A stretch of 7,346 bases of DNA from Synechococcaceae cyanobacterium RL_1_2 (GTDB taxonomy: Bacteria > Cyanobacteriota > Cyanobacteriia > Cyanobacteriales > JAAUPO01). The stretch covers positions 1 through 7,346 of the forward strand of contig JAAUPO010000108.1 in assembly GCA_012033095.1 (NCBI GenBank). Reading direction: 5' to 3'. This document shows, in pieces, positions 1-5,712 of the stretch (position 1 is the stretch's first letter; each line of letters opens with the position of its first letter). The position numbers and the translations under genes are program-made. The notes under the pieces were generated by a model that worked only from the letters and a program-made list of their open reading frames with translations, did no database searches and was not told where the DNA came from.

Positions 1-31
1 AGAGTTTCAGGTTTAATGATGATCAGACCCT
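1..31 (+). repeat. right arm of dispersed palindromic repeat (copy 1)
   Basis: The window opens with agagtttcaggttta followed by atgatga, which recurs at 2182-2212 with two single-base indels and one mismatch. The second copy is the right arm of a ~43-bp imperfect palindrome, so this copy is either a half element or the visible end of a whole element cut by the window boundary. Confidence 0.65.
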
Positions 32-98
32 TATTAGATTTGATAGATTTGTTTATTTTATATTTCGCGATCGGCGACCCTATTGAATTACCAATGAA

Positions 99-118
99 TA
101 ATTATTAATTAATAATTA
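99..118. repeat. 20-bp perfect AT-only palindrome
   Basis: Each half reads TAATTATTAA / TTAATAATTA, giving perfect dyad symmetry over 20 bp with no G or C. It could be extruded or bound as a dimer site, but it has no U-tract or gene end next to it and lies about 270 bases upstream of the next gene. Function unknown; chance is possible in AT-rich DNA. Confidence 0.6.
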
Positions 119-236
119 ACGGTAGCCCGAAGATTAGGCAATATGGTTAAAGGAGAACCCCCCATCATCAATGATCTAACCGATGGCTATTGAATGGATA
201 TTTCAGGAATGTCTAAGCCTAGCCAGGAGTTCAAAA

Positions 237-259
237 CCATGGATTGCCATGGATTGCCA
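237..259 (+). repeat. 10-bp tandem duplication
   Basis: The unit ccatggattg is repeated twice without interruption, followed by cca. It lies in non-coding DNA about 130 bases before the HAD gene. It looks like replication slippage; no function is evident. Confidence 0.7.
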
Positions 260-390
260 GTTCAAGGATTAAGAAGGTTTAAAACTGTCCTGACCATCCC
301 TATCAATTAACTCCCAAGATTGCATTACACTAACAACTGTATTTTCCCTGATTTCATAATTACAACTTTAATTACAACTTTTCCCATGCC

Positions 391-1037
391 ATGGCTTTAC
401 CAAAAGTAATATTTTTAGACGCAGTGGGAACTCTCTTTGGCGTTAAACATTCCGTTGGCCATATTTACAGCACCATTGCCGCCGGAGAAGGGGTTCAAAT
501 TGATGAAGTAGTCCTGAATGATGCATTTTATGAGGTCTTTAAAGCGGCCCCTAGTCCTGTGTTTACCGGGGTGGATTCCCAACAAATCCCCGAAGAGGAG
601 TTTCAGTGGTGGAAGGACATCATGGAAAAAACCTTTGCCCAAGTAGGAGTTATGCCGGAAGATTTTCCAGATTTTAAAGGCTTTTTTACGCGGGTCTATG
701 CCTATTTTGCCACCTCTGGCCCTTGGGAAATTTATCCCGATGTCATTCCGACCCTAAAAAATTGGCGATCGCAGGGGATTGAACTCGGTATTATTTCCAA
801 TTTTGATAGCCGACTTTACGCAGTGATTGAACTACTAGGCCTGCGCCAATACTTCCAAAGCATCACCATTTCCTCCACTACTGGGTCTGCTAAGCCCTCC
901 GCCCAGATTTTTTGTCGGCATTACAAAAACATCAATGTACCCCAGAACAAGCCTGGCATATTGGTGATAGTAAGGAAGATGACTATGAAGGGGCCATCGC
1001 TATGGGCATAAAAGCATTTTTAGTTTCACGGGATTAA
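391..1037 (+). pseudogene. HAD-superfamily hydrolase (HAD-IA, REG-2-like), frameshifted
   Basis: Haloacid-dehalogenase-fold phosphohydrolase of unknown substrate. From ATG 391 the frame reads FLDAVGTLF (motif I, nucleophile Asp10), a helical cap, GIISNFDSR (motif II, Ser136) and SAKPSAQIF (motif III, Lys168). It then runs into an unrelated tail ending at a stop at 1009-1011. Motif IV (HIGDSKEDDYEGA) and a natural C-terminus, AFLVSRD, are encoded in another frame ending at TAA 1035-1037. The switch point is the T6 run at 908-913: one extra T restores ...AQIFLSALQKHQ... and a 215-residue protein, normal for the family. The gene is therefore a -1 frameshift mutant, a sequencing or assembly error, or uses slippage. 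The usual second motif I aspartate is Val12, which from memory is common in cyanobacterial REG-2-like members and argues against ordinary phosphatase chemistry. No Shine-Dalgarno precedes the ATG. A 206-residue product would lack the Mg-binding motif IV. Confidence 0.85.
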
Positions 1038-1104
1038 GCCAAAATCCTGTTTCGAAATGTACTATTAGGATAAAGAAAAGGTATCTATTCCGTTGTGTGA
1101 TCTC

Positions 1105-1109
1105 AGGAG
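1105..1109 (+). promoter_or_regulatory. Shine-Dalgarno of the Hpt gene
   Basis: AGGAG (within tcaggagaaa) sits nine bases before the ATG at 1119. It is the clearest ribosome-binding site in the window and fixes the start of the Hpt gene. The gene lies only 81 bases after the repaired HAD stop, so its promoter must lie in that gap or upstream of the HAD gene. Confidence 0.75.
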
Positions 1110-1118
1110 AAAATAATT

Positions 1119-2051
1119 ATGGATGCTGCAAGTCAACAAAAAATTGTTGGTTATTTTATTGAAGAAGCCAACGAACATCTAGAAACCCTAGAAAAAGGCA
1201 TCTTAGAATTATCTGCGGCGGCTAATGATTCTGAAACCATCAATGAATTATTTCGGGCTGCCCACTCCGTTAAAGGGGGTGCTGCAATGTTGGGTTTTAC
1301 TAGCATTCAAAAGAGTGCCCACCGTTTAGAAGATGCCTTTAAAATCTTTAAAGAAAATGAAATTCCAGTGGATCAAAAGCTGGAAACTTTGTTTTTACAG
1401 GGCTACGATGTCCTAAGTGATTTGATTGAAAAATTGCAAAGCCCCTTTGGTCTCAAGGATGAAGAAGCCGATGAAATTATGAAACAAGCCGATCCTAAAT
1501 TTAAGGATTTATTGGCTTACCTAAATCAGTTAGTTTCTGGAGAAGTAGCGGAGGAAGATCCCGTTGTTGAACCGGAAGTATCATCGCCTCCCAGTATTAA
1601 TGCGTCGATCCCCACTACGGCTTCCTCTGGGGTGGCGGTGGATGTGAAAAAACTGCTTAAGCAAATGTTGTTAATTTTTAAAGGCCCTGCTAATCAAAAG
1701 AGTCGCAAGCAGTTACAACAGCTATGTGCCAAGTTATCCAAAATTGATGCGACCCAAGAGCGTTGGCAAAATATTTTAAAAGCTTGTTCCCGCGCGATCG
1801 GCAACCCTAAACATAGCTATAGTTTGTTGGCTCCTGTCGTCATTAAGGAGTTAAAATTAGCAGGGGATTATCTCGATGCGGGCCAACCGGAGCAAATTGC
1901 CCCTAGTGAAGGTTTACAACAAATGGCCACAGCTAAAGCCGCGCAAGTTTTAATTACCTTAGAGCCTAAAGCTGCTGCCCAAGTTCTTAGAAATAGTTTT
2001 AACCCTAGACAAATTGAGCAATTGGTACAGATGTTAAAACAAGCAAGTTAG
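1119..2051 (+). CDS. pilL-N: Hpt-domain protein, N-terminal half of a split PilL/CheA-type kinase
   Basis: Cytoplasmic phosphotransfer protein of 310 residues. Residues ~8-110 form a histidine phosphotransfer domain; the motif FRAAHSVKGGAAMLGF places the phospho-accepting histidine at His49. A Pro/Ser/Val-rich acidic linker (~143-175) follows, then a helical, basic region (~175-245). The last ~40 residues (MATAKAAQVLITLEPKAAAQ...) resemble the short helical repeats of MgtE-N/FliG-type modules. There is no histidine-kinase ATPase or CheW domain, so it cannot autophosphorylate. In Synechocystis the type IV pilus phototaxis kinase PilL is known to be split into an Hpt protein and a separate kinase/CheW/receiver protein encoded elsewhere, and this protein matches the first half in length and layout. 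The partner is not in this window. It would act in pilus motility signalling with PilG/H/I/J. The assignment to PilL-N is from recognition, not alignment; the Hpt domain itself is certain. Confidence 0.8.
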   Translation: MDAASQQKIVGYFIEEANEHLETLEKGILELSAAANDSETINELFRAAHSVKGGAAMLGFTSIQKSAHRLEDAFKIFKENEIPVDQKLETLFLQGYDVLSDLIEKLQSPFGLKDEEADEIMKQADPKFKDLLAYLNQLVSGEVAEEDPVVEPEVSSPPSINASIPTTASSGVAVDVKKLLKQMLLIFKGPANQKSRKQLQQLCAKLSKIDATQERWQNILKACSRAIGNPKHSYSLLAPVVIKELKLAGDYLDAGQPEQIAPSEGLQQMATAKAAQVLITLEPKAAAQVLRNSFNPRQIEQLVQMLKQAS

Positions 2052-2100
2052 CCCTAGTGCCCTTGCTAGCTCCACGGAAATAGAGCAATAGACACTAGGG
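2052..2100 (+). terminator. hairpin at the end of the Hpt gene
   Basis: CCCTAGTG (2052-2059) pairs perfectly with CACTAGGG (2093-2100), and an inner TTGCT/AGCAA stem (2063-2067 / 2084-2088) closes further. It starts on the base after the stop codon. There is no U-tract, so it may stabilise the mRNA 3' end or terminate weakly rather than act as a standard intrinsic terminator. Confidence 0.5.
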
Positions 2101-2156
2101 AGTGTCATTAATTAGCATTAAAACGTTGATCCTGAGCCAGGTTCAGAAAGTATAGT

Positions 2157-2199
2157 TTTAAACTGAAATCCTTAGCTAAGAAGAGTTTCAGGTTTAAAT
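2157..2199. repeat. imperfect ~43-bp palindrome (dispersed repeat, copy 2)
   Basis: The left arm TTTAAACTGAAA (2157-2168) and the right arm TTTCAG-g-TTTAAA are complementary apart from one bulged G. The centre is the perfect 10-bp palindrome CTTAGCTAAG (2171-2180). The right arm and following bases (2182-2212) recur at window positions 1-31. This is a dispersed palindromic element, not a terminator: it has no T-run and lies over 50 bases beyond the Hpt-gene hairpin. Confidence 0.65.
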
Positions 2200-2245
2200 G
2201 ATGACAAACCCTAGTATTACTAGTATCGTTTGGCGGCGTAAATTT

Positions 2246-2567
2246 ATAGAACCCATTTGGTATCTATCGGTAGATTTGGGCAATGGTTTCTAAGGGGATA
2301 TATCCTTAAAAGCTTGCTCAGATAAGGTTTTGCCGCTACTTTTATCAAAAATCGGTTCAACGCTTGTTTAACAATGCTTTCCAGGCTGTATCCTCCTTTA
2401 ACAATCCAGTCCCTAGATTTGTAATGGTTAAACTGTATTGATTTCCTGTTGATCAGGTTCATGTTGATTAAGGTTTGTTCGGCTCAAGTCTTACTATGCA
2501 TTGACCGTTAAAAGCGATATGCCTAAAAGCCTTATTGTTCAAGATCAAGCTCTCAAATGGGTTCTAT
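2246..2567. mobile_element. 322-bp MITE-like element with 14-bp terminal inverted repeats
   Basis: The ends are atagaacccatttg (2246-2259) and its exact reverse complement (2554-2567). Imperfect symmetry continues outward (gtaaattt on the left, aatttgc on the right), so the true ends may lie near 2239 and 2576. No target duplication is obvious directly outside the 14-mers. On the minus strand a 72-codon open frame (2462 to 2244) ends inside one terminal repeat. Neighbouring frames carry protein-like pieces such as FDKSSGKTLSEQAFKD and ETIAQIYR interrupted by stops, which suggests a decayed gene inside a deleted insertion sequence. No transposase motif could be recognised, so the family is unknown. 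Confidence 0.55.
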
Positions 2568-2652
2568 GATAATTTGCAATAATAACGTGCCATTCCTTGA
2601 GTAAATAAGTGATGCTCCCATGCTATTTACTGCTAATTCAGTACTAGAACAT

Positions 2653-2799
2653 GAACTTACGCCATCAAGTACTAGCTAGGTTAGGACTTATGCACAAGCC
2701 CCCTAAATTCCCCAAATTTGGGGGACTTGCTTGGACGATTGACTCCAAACCCCAAACATCCTGGTTTCCAGGACAGAATCGAAATTTTTGCGTAAGTTC
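2653..2799. mobile_element. 147-bp element bounded by GAACTTACGC inverted repeats
   Basis: GAACTTACGC at 2653-2662 and GCGTAAGTTC at 2790-2799 are perfect inverted repeats. A degenerate internal copy (ggacttatgc, 2683-2692) precedes the C-rich/G-rich palindrome at 2698-2728. From memory, the sequence (G/A)GACTTACGCA is widespread between genes in cyanobacteria, which supports a non-autonomous mobile repeat. Nothing inside resembles a transposase. The 70-codon open frame that starts in the left repeat is best read as accidental. Confidence 0.5.
2698..2728 (+). repeat. 31-bp cyanobacterial C-rich/G-rich palindromic repeat, copy A
   Basis: The unit begins gccccctaaatt, contains the perfect 14-bp palindrome CCCCAAATTTGGGG (2710-2723) and ends gggggactt. 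The reverse complement of 5546-5576 matches it at 28 of 31 positions. Similar sequences are, from memory, very common between genes in filamentous and unicellular cyanobacteria. Confidence 0.75.
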
Positions 2800-2923
2800 T
2801 GTGGGTTTTACCATTTACTCCATGGGTTATGAACTAGCATTAACCGTCTTACTTGTGGCATAACCAATAGGAAAAGGGTTTAAACGCCCAATAGTCATTG
2901 TTAACCATTAAACTTAAAAAGTT

Positions 2924-3205
2924 ATGAAAGCGATCTGGAACGGCCAAGTTATTGCGGAATCAAACGATACAGTAATTGTGGATGGCAACCATTATTTCCC
3001 TGCCGAAGCCTTGAATCAAGATTATTTTAAGGCCAGTGCTACAACTTCTGTCTGTGGTTGGAAAGGCACTGCTAATTACTATTCTGTGGAAGTAGCAGGA
3101 CAAACCAATAAGGATGCTGCTTGGTATTATGCTGATCCCAAACCCGCCGCTGCGGAAATTAAAGGACGAGTGGCATTTTGGAAAGGGGTGCAGGTGACGG
3201 TTTAG
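2924..3205 (+). CDS. DUF427 domain protein
   Basis: A small, soluble 93-residue protein that is one complete DUF427 domain. The family signature is clear: a VIAES-type strand near the start, HYFPAEAL (~23-30), the invariant-looking CGWKGTANYYSV block (Cys44, Trp46, Lys47, Gly48), AAWYYADPKPAA (~65-76) and a terminal GRVAFWKGV. The length is typical of single-domain members, which are common in cyanobacteria and actinobacteria and have no established biochemical function. There are no membrane segments or signal peptide. The ATG at 2924 starts exactly at the domain; only a weak A-rich sequence precedes it. It is probably transcribed alone: upstream DNA is non-coding repeats, and downstream it meets mtnC tail to tail with a 32-base gap carrying a HIP1 site. 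Confidence 0.85.
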   Translation: MKAIWNGQVIAESNDTVIVDGNHYFPAEALNQDYFKASATTSVCGWKGTANYYSVEVAGQTNKDAAWYYADPKPAAAEIKGRVAFWKGVQVTV

Positions 3206-3237
3206 GATTATGGGGACGGGCGATCGCTGTAGCCAGG

Positions 3238-3927
3238 TTAGAGGGCATTAAGTTCAATCTGATCAAAGTTATTCACTTTGGGATGGCGATCGCTGGGAGT
3301 TGTGCCAGGACGGACTAATTGTAGAACCTTAAACCCGACGGTTTGGGCGGCGTTGAGTTCTTCTGGCACATCGGATAAAAAGAGAATGGCTGAGGGATCA
3401 ATATTAATGGTTTGGGCGATCGCTTCATAGGAGGTTGATGCCCTTTTTTGTCCTAGGGTCAGGTCAAAATACCAATCAAAATAGGGGGTTAAATCCCCAA
3501 ACTCACTATGGCTAAACAATAGCTTTTGGGCATAGGCAGAACCGGAGGAGTAAATCCCCATGGTTAAACCTAACTGTTGCCATTGGTTTAAATTGCGGGG
3601 CACATCTTCATAGATATGGCCACGGAAAGCCCCGGTGCGATAACCTTCTTCCCATAACAAGCCCTGTAGGGTTTTGAGGGGGGCAACCTTACGATCTTCC
3701 ACTGACCATTGATGTAATCGCTCGATCGCCCCTAATAGATCAATTTCTAACCCGTCTTCTTCCTGCACCATGGTTTGCACTTGGCTCAGAATGGAGGTAA
3801 TGGCGGGATCATTGATGCGATCGCGTAATTTTTGGACGTTCTGGCGAAAGTAGGGAAACAGCACCTCAAACACAAAATTAACGGAGGTGGTAGTACCTTC
3901 AATATCAAAAATTAAGCACCGAATCAT
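3238..3927 (-). CDS. mtnC: enolase-phosphatase E1 (methionine salvage)
   Basis: Bifunctional HAD-family enzyme (EC 3.1.3.77). It enolises 2,3-diketo-5-methylthiopentyl-1-phosphate and dephosphorylates the product to the acireductone substrate of MtnD. The protein has 229 residues, the usual bacterial length. Motif I is FDIEGTTTS with nucleophile Asp8 and the Glu10 characteristic of MtnC, where most HAD phosphatases carry Asp. FVFEVLFPYF follows, as in the family. Motif II is YSSGS (Ser127/Ser128), motif III has Lys161 (LGQKRASTSY) and motif IV is FLSDVPEE (Asp186). All catalytic positions are present, and the protein is cytoplasmic and Mg-dependent. It is the last gene of the operon, 53 bases after mtnD, with no good Shine-Dalgarno. 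The ATG at 3927 is fixed by the immediate start of motif I. Confidence 0.95.
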   Translation of the reverse strand: MIRCLIFDIEGTTTSVNFVFEVLFPYFRQNVQKLRDRINDPAITSILSQVQTMVQEEDGLEIDLLGAIERLHQWSVEDRKVAPLKTLQGLLWEEGYRTGAFRGHIYEDVPRNLNQWQQLGLTMGIYSSGSAYAQKLLFSHSEFGDLTPYFDWYFDLTLGQKRASTSYEAIAQTINIDPSAILFLSDVPEELNAAQTVGFKVLQLVRPGTTPSDRHPKVNNFDQIELNAL

Positions 3928-3980
3928 AGGAAGGAATAGGGTTAGGGGACAGGCTAGTGGGTGTGTTTAGCTCTTTAGCT

Positions 3981-4511
3981 CTAAAGGGTAAATTGCAAAT
4001 AATCCTGCTCTACTTTGGAGTCAGTGTAGTGGGGAGTCCAACCTTCCATATTGGAAAAAATGCGAATGGCTTTGACGTTGGGTTCTGGCCCGGCATCAAA
4101 CCAATGTTTGGTTCCCTGGGGCACGGAAATTAGATCCCCCGCTTCACATTTAACGTTAAACACCGGATAACCATCCAAGTTAAACCAAAATAGACCTTGC
4201 CCCGCTACAAAGAACCGCACTTCATCTTCTGAGTGGGTATGTTCTGCTAAAAACTTAGCCCGTAAAGCTGGATAATTTTCGATCGCGCTATGGATATTAA
4301 TCACATCCGCTGTTTGATAACCATGGGCTGCCATGTAAGGATCTAATACGGCCCCATAGGCCCCTAGAATTTCCCCTTGGGAAGCATCTTGGGCCAACTT
4401 AGCCGGTGTGGGCCATTGTTCAAAGATAATACCGCGATCGTTTAAACAAACTTGGATGGCTGCGGGATCAGTGATGGTTTCCTTTGTCTCTGGAGTAAAC
4501 AGGCTGGTCAT
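3981..4511 (-). CDS. mtnD: acireductone dioxygenase
   Basis: Cupin-fold metal dioxygenase of the methionine salvage pathway. With Fe(II) it converts acireductone to 2-keto-4-methylthiobutyrate and formate (EC 1.13.11.54); with Ni(II) the products are methylthiopropionate, formate and CO (EC 1.13.11.53). The metal ligands of the family are all visible: His91, His93 and Glu97 in AEHTHSEDEVRFF, and His136 in PQGTKHWFD. FVAGQGLFWF and the C-terminal IRIFSNMEGW match the conserved cupin core. The 176-residue length is normal for bacterial ARD. It is the middle gene of a minus-strand operon: the mtnB stop is 15 bases upstream and mtnC starts 53 bases downstream, consistent with co-transcription. 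Which metal is used cannot be read from the sequence. Confidence 0.96.
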   Translation of the reverse strand: MTSLFTPETKETITDPAAIQVCLNDRGIIFEQWPTPAKLAQDASQGEILGAYGAVLDPYMAAHGYQTADVINIHSAIENYPALRAKFLAEHTHSEDEVRFFVAGQGLFWFNLDGYPVFNVKCEAGDLISVPQGTKHWFDAGPEPNVKAIRIFSNMEGWTPHYTDSKVEQDYLQFTL

Positions 4512-4526
4512 GGTTGGCTCGATCCA

Positions 4527-5149
4527 CTAGCTAGGAGCTTTTATTTTCAATAATTCCAGCTCACATTCTAACAGGAATTCCCATACTTCTAGATGGCGTT
4601 TTGCTGCCCCAATGCTATCTCCCCAGGCATATAGACCGTGCTTGGCCATTAAAAAACCATAGTTTCCTAATTCCTGTTGGCGATCGTGGAGTTGGTTACA
4701 GAAAATCTTCATATCCTGATCATTCGCAAAAATAGGTAAGGCTAAATCCGTATCGTGGGTAGTTTGGCCGTGAATCCCTTTGATTACTTCATAGCCAGAA
4801 AAAATGATTCTTTGTTGGGCTAAAAATAAACCAGACAGAATGGTTGCCGCGATCGAGTGAATATGTAAAACACAATGCACCTTCGGGAAATGACGATAGA
4901 CATAGCAATGGATTAACGTTTCAGCTGAAGGTTTAACGGGTTGGTATTCCGGATAGGGCTGGCCATCTTGATCCACTTTGATAAAATCTTCAGGTTGAAA
5001 TTTCGATTTATCAACCCCACTACGGGAAATCCAAATTTCCCCTTGGTCATTCAAAAAGAATAATTGGTCGAAGTGGCCGGAGATTTCCCCTTATCGTAAA
5101 GATGGCGAATTAATTCCGATTTTAAAATTCTCTGTTCTAGTTCTGACAA
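4527..5149 (-). pseudogene. mtnB: methylthioribulose-1-phosphate dehydratase, frameshifted near the 5' end
   Basis: Class II aldolase-fold Zn enzyme (EC 4.2.1.109) that dehydrates 5-methylthioribulose-1-phosphate to the diketone used by MtnC. The main frame covers LNDQGEIWISRSGVDKS through the C-terminus with the zinc ligands HIH (His96, His98 in repaired numbering) and His171 in AKHGLY, plus Glu121 in GYEVIKG. It has no ATG; its longest start is a TTG at 5054, which would omit the conserved N-terminus. That N-terminus is present in another frame just upstream: ELIRHLYDKGKSPATSTNYSF, ending at a TGA. The frames meet at an A5 run at 5053-5057 (T5 in the mRNA). One added base gives a 207-residue protein of normal length; a 4-base loss is equally possible, since relatives often have an Arg after S-x. 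The repaired gene would begin at TTG 5149, with no ATG available and no clear Shine-Dalgarno. It is the first gene of mtnB-mtnD-mtnC. Mutation, sequence error or slippage cannot be separated here. Confidence 0.88.
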
Positions 5150-5220
5150 GATGTTTAATTGATTTAGTCAACTTGATCAACGGTAAAACAAGATCCAATC
5201 ACCCTCAGGTGTTAGGAATA

Positions 5221-5242
5221 TTAGTAACTAATAAATTACTAA
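5221..5242. promoter_or_regulatory. 7-bp inverted repeat upstream of mtnB, possible operator
   Basis: TTAGTAA (5221-5227) and TTACTAA (5236-5242) form a perfect dyad with an 8-base AT-rich spacer, about 70-95 bases upstream of the mtnB start. The position would suit a dimeric repressor or activator of the mtn operon. No named regulator motif is recognised, and AT-rich dyads arise easily by chance. Confidence 0.3.
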
Positions 5243-5489
5243 ACATATAAAAATAGCCGATTTTTGGCTCTTTTAACTTTGTTAACTCTCCCTGGCCTAG
5301 GAGTTTGTCGGAAATTACCCAGAATTCAGACCAAGAATGATTAGCGATCGCTGCCATCACCTCACCGCAAATAAAACCAATAAAACCATTGCCCCCAAGG
5401 ACTGAATCCCATAGCCATCGCCCTAATACTCGAATGGCCTAAGTTCAGGCTCTACTTCTCAACTCGCAGTAAATACCTCTTAGAGCAGA

Positions 5490-5515
5490 TTTATAAAGCC
5501 CCCCGGCCTCCAATG
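5490..5515 (+). repeat. 26-bp dispersed repeat, copy 1
   Basis: tttataaagccccccggcc followed by tccaatg matches 5713-5738 at 25 of 26 positions in direct orientation. In this copy the C-run can pair with the following ggggg (5518-5522), forming a hairpin with one internal mismatch. The two copies bracket the inverted copy of the C-rich palindrome and lie between mtnB and mrgA. Confidence 0.75.
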
Positions 5516-5545
5516 CTGGGGGAGAAATTCCTGAGAAATCATTAA

Positions 5546-5576
5546 AAGTCCACCAAATTTGGAGGATTTAGGGGGC
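5546..5576 (-). repeat. 31-bp cyanobacterial C-rich/G-rich palindromic repeat, copy B
   Basis: The reverse complement of this stretch (gccccctaaatcc ... ggtggactt) matches 2698-2728 at 28 of 31 positions. The core CCaCCAAATTTGGaGG is nearly palindromic, with an A/A mismatch. It is the same repeat family as copy A in the opposite orientation, about 2.8 kb away. Confidence 0.75.
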
Positions 5577-5712
5577 AAAATGCAAATTCAATTGACTTGA
5601 TAAACAGCCTCTAATTGCTTCAACAATTCCCTTATCCTACCGGGTAGATTTGATATTAACGTCTTAATCTTCGTACCGGACAAAACATTAAAAACAGAAG
5701 TCTAAAAGCTAA

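Larger units (their letters stand above)
1..390. other. gene-free stretch upstream of the HAD gene
   Basis: No open reading frame on either strand here looks like a gene. The stretch is AT-rich and holds three structures: the right arm of a dispersed palindrome at 1-31, a perfect 20-bp AT-only palindrome at 99-118 and a 10-bp tandem duplication at 237-259. The last bases before the ATG at 391 contain no clear Shine-Dalgarno, and no convincing promoter hexamer pair was seen. Confidence 0.6.
2101..2923. other. repeat-rich intergenic region without a supported gene
   Basis: About 820 bases without a credible coding region separate the Hpt gene and the DUF427 gene. It contains an imperfect palindrome around 2157-2199, a 322-bp inverted-repeat element (2246-2567) and a 147-bp inverted-repeat element (2653-2799). 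Two short open frames here (2651-2863 +, 2244-2462 -) run through these repeats and lack homology I recognise. The promoter of the DUF427 gene should lie in 2800-2923, but no strong hexamer pair was identified. Confidence 0.6.

Noticed and set aside
415..642. 75-codon open frame on the - strand
   Set aside because: It is antisense to the conserved motif I region of the HAD gene.
2244..2462. 72-codon open frame on the - strand
   Set aside because: It lies inside the 322-bp inverted-repeat element and ends in its terminal repeat. No family is recognised and conflicting frames look equally protein-like; treated as a remnant.
2651..2863. 70-codon open frame on the + strand
   Set aside because: It begins inside an inverted repeat, runs through the C-rich palindrome and has no ribosome-binding site or recognisable protein sequence.
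3206..3237. Bidirectional terminator between the DUF427 gene and mtnC
   Set aside because: The 32-base gap contains only a HIP1 palindrome and no stable stem with a T-run on either strand.
5245..5280. Possible intrinsic terminator AGCC-gattttt-GGCT with a T-rich tail on the + strand
   Set aside because: The stem is only 4 bp plus A/T pairs after a mismatch, and no + strand gene ends nearby.
5205..5357. 50-codon open frame on the - strand (MAAIANHSWSEF...)
   Set aside because: It has no Shine-Dalgarno and no homology that I recognise, and it covers the expected mtnB promoter region. At most it is part of a lost gene.
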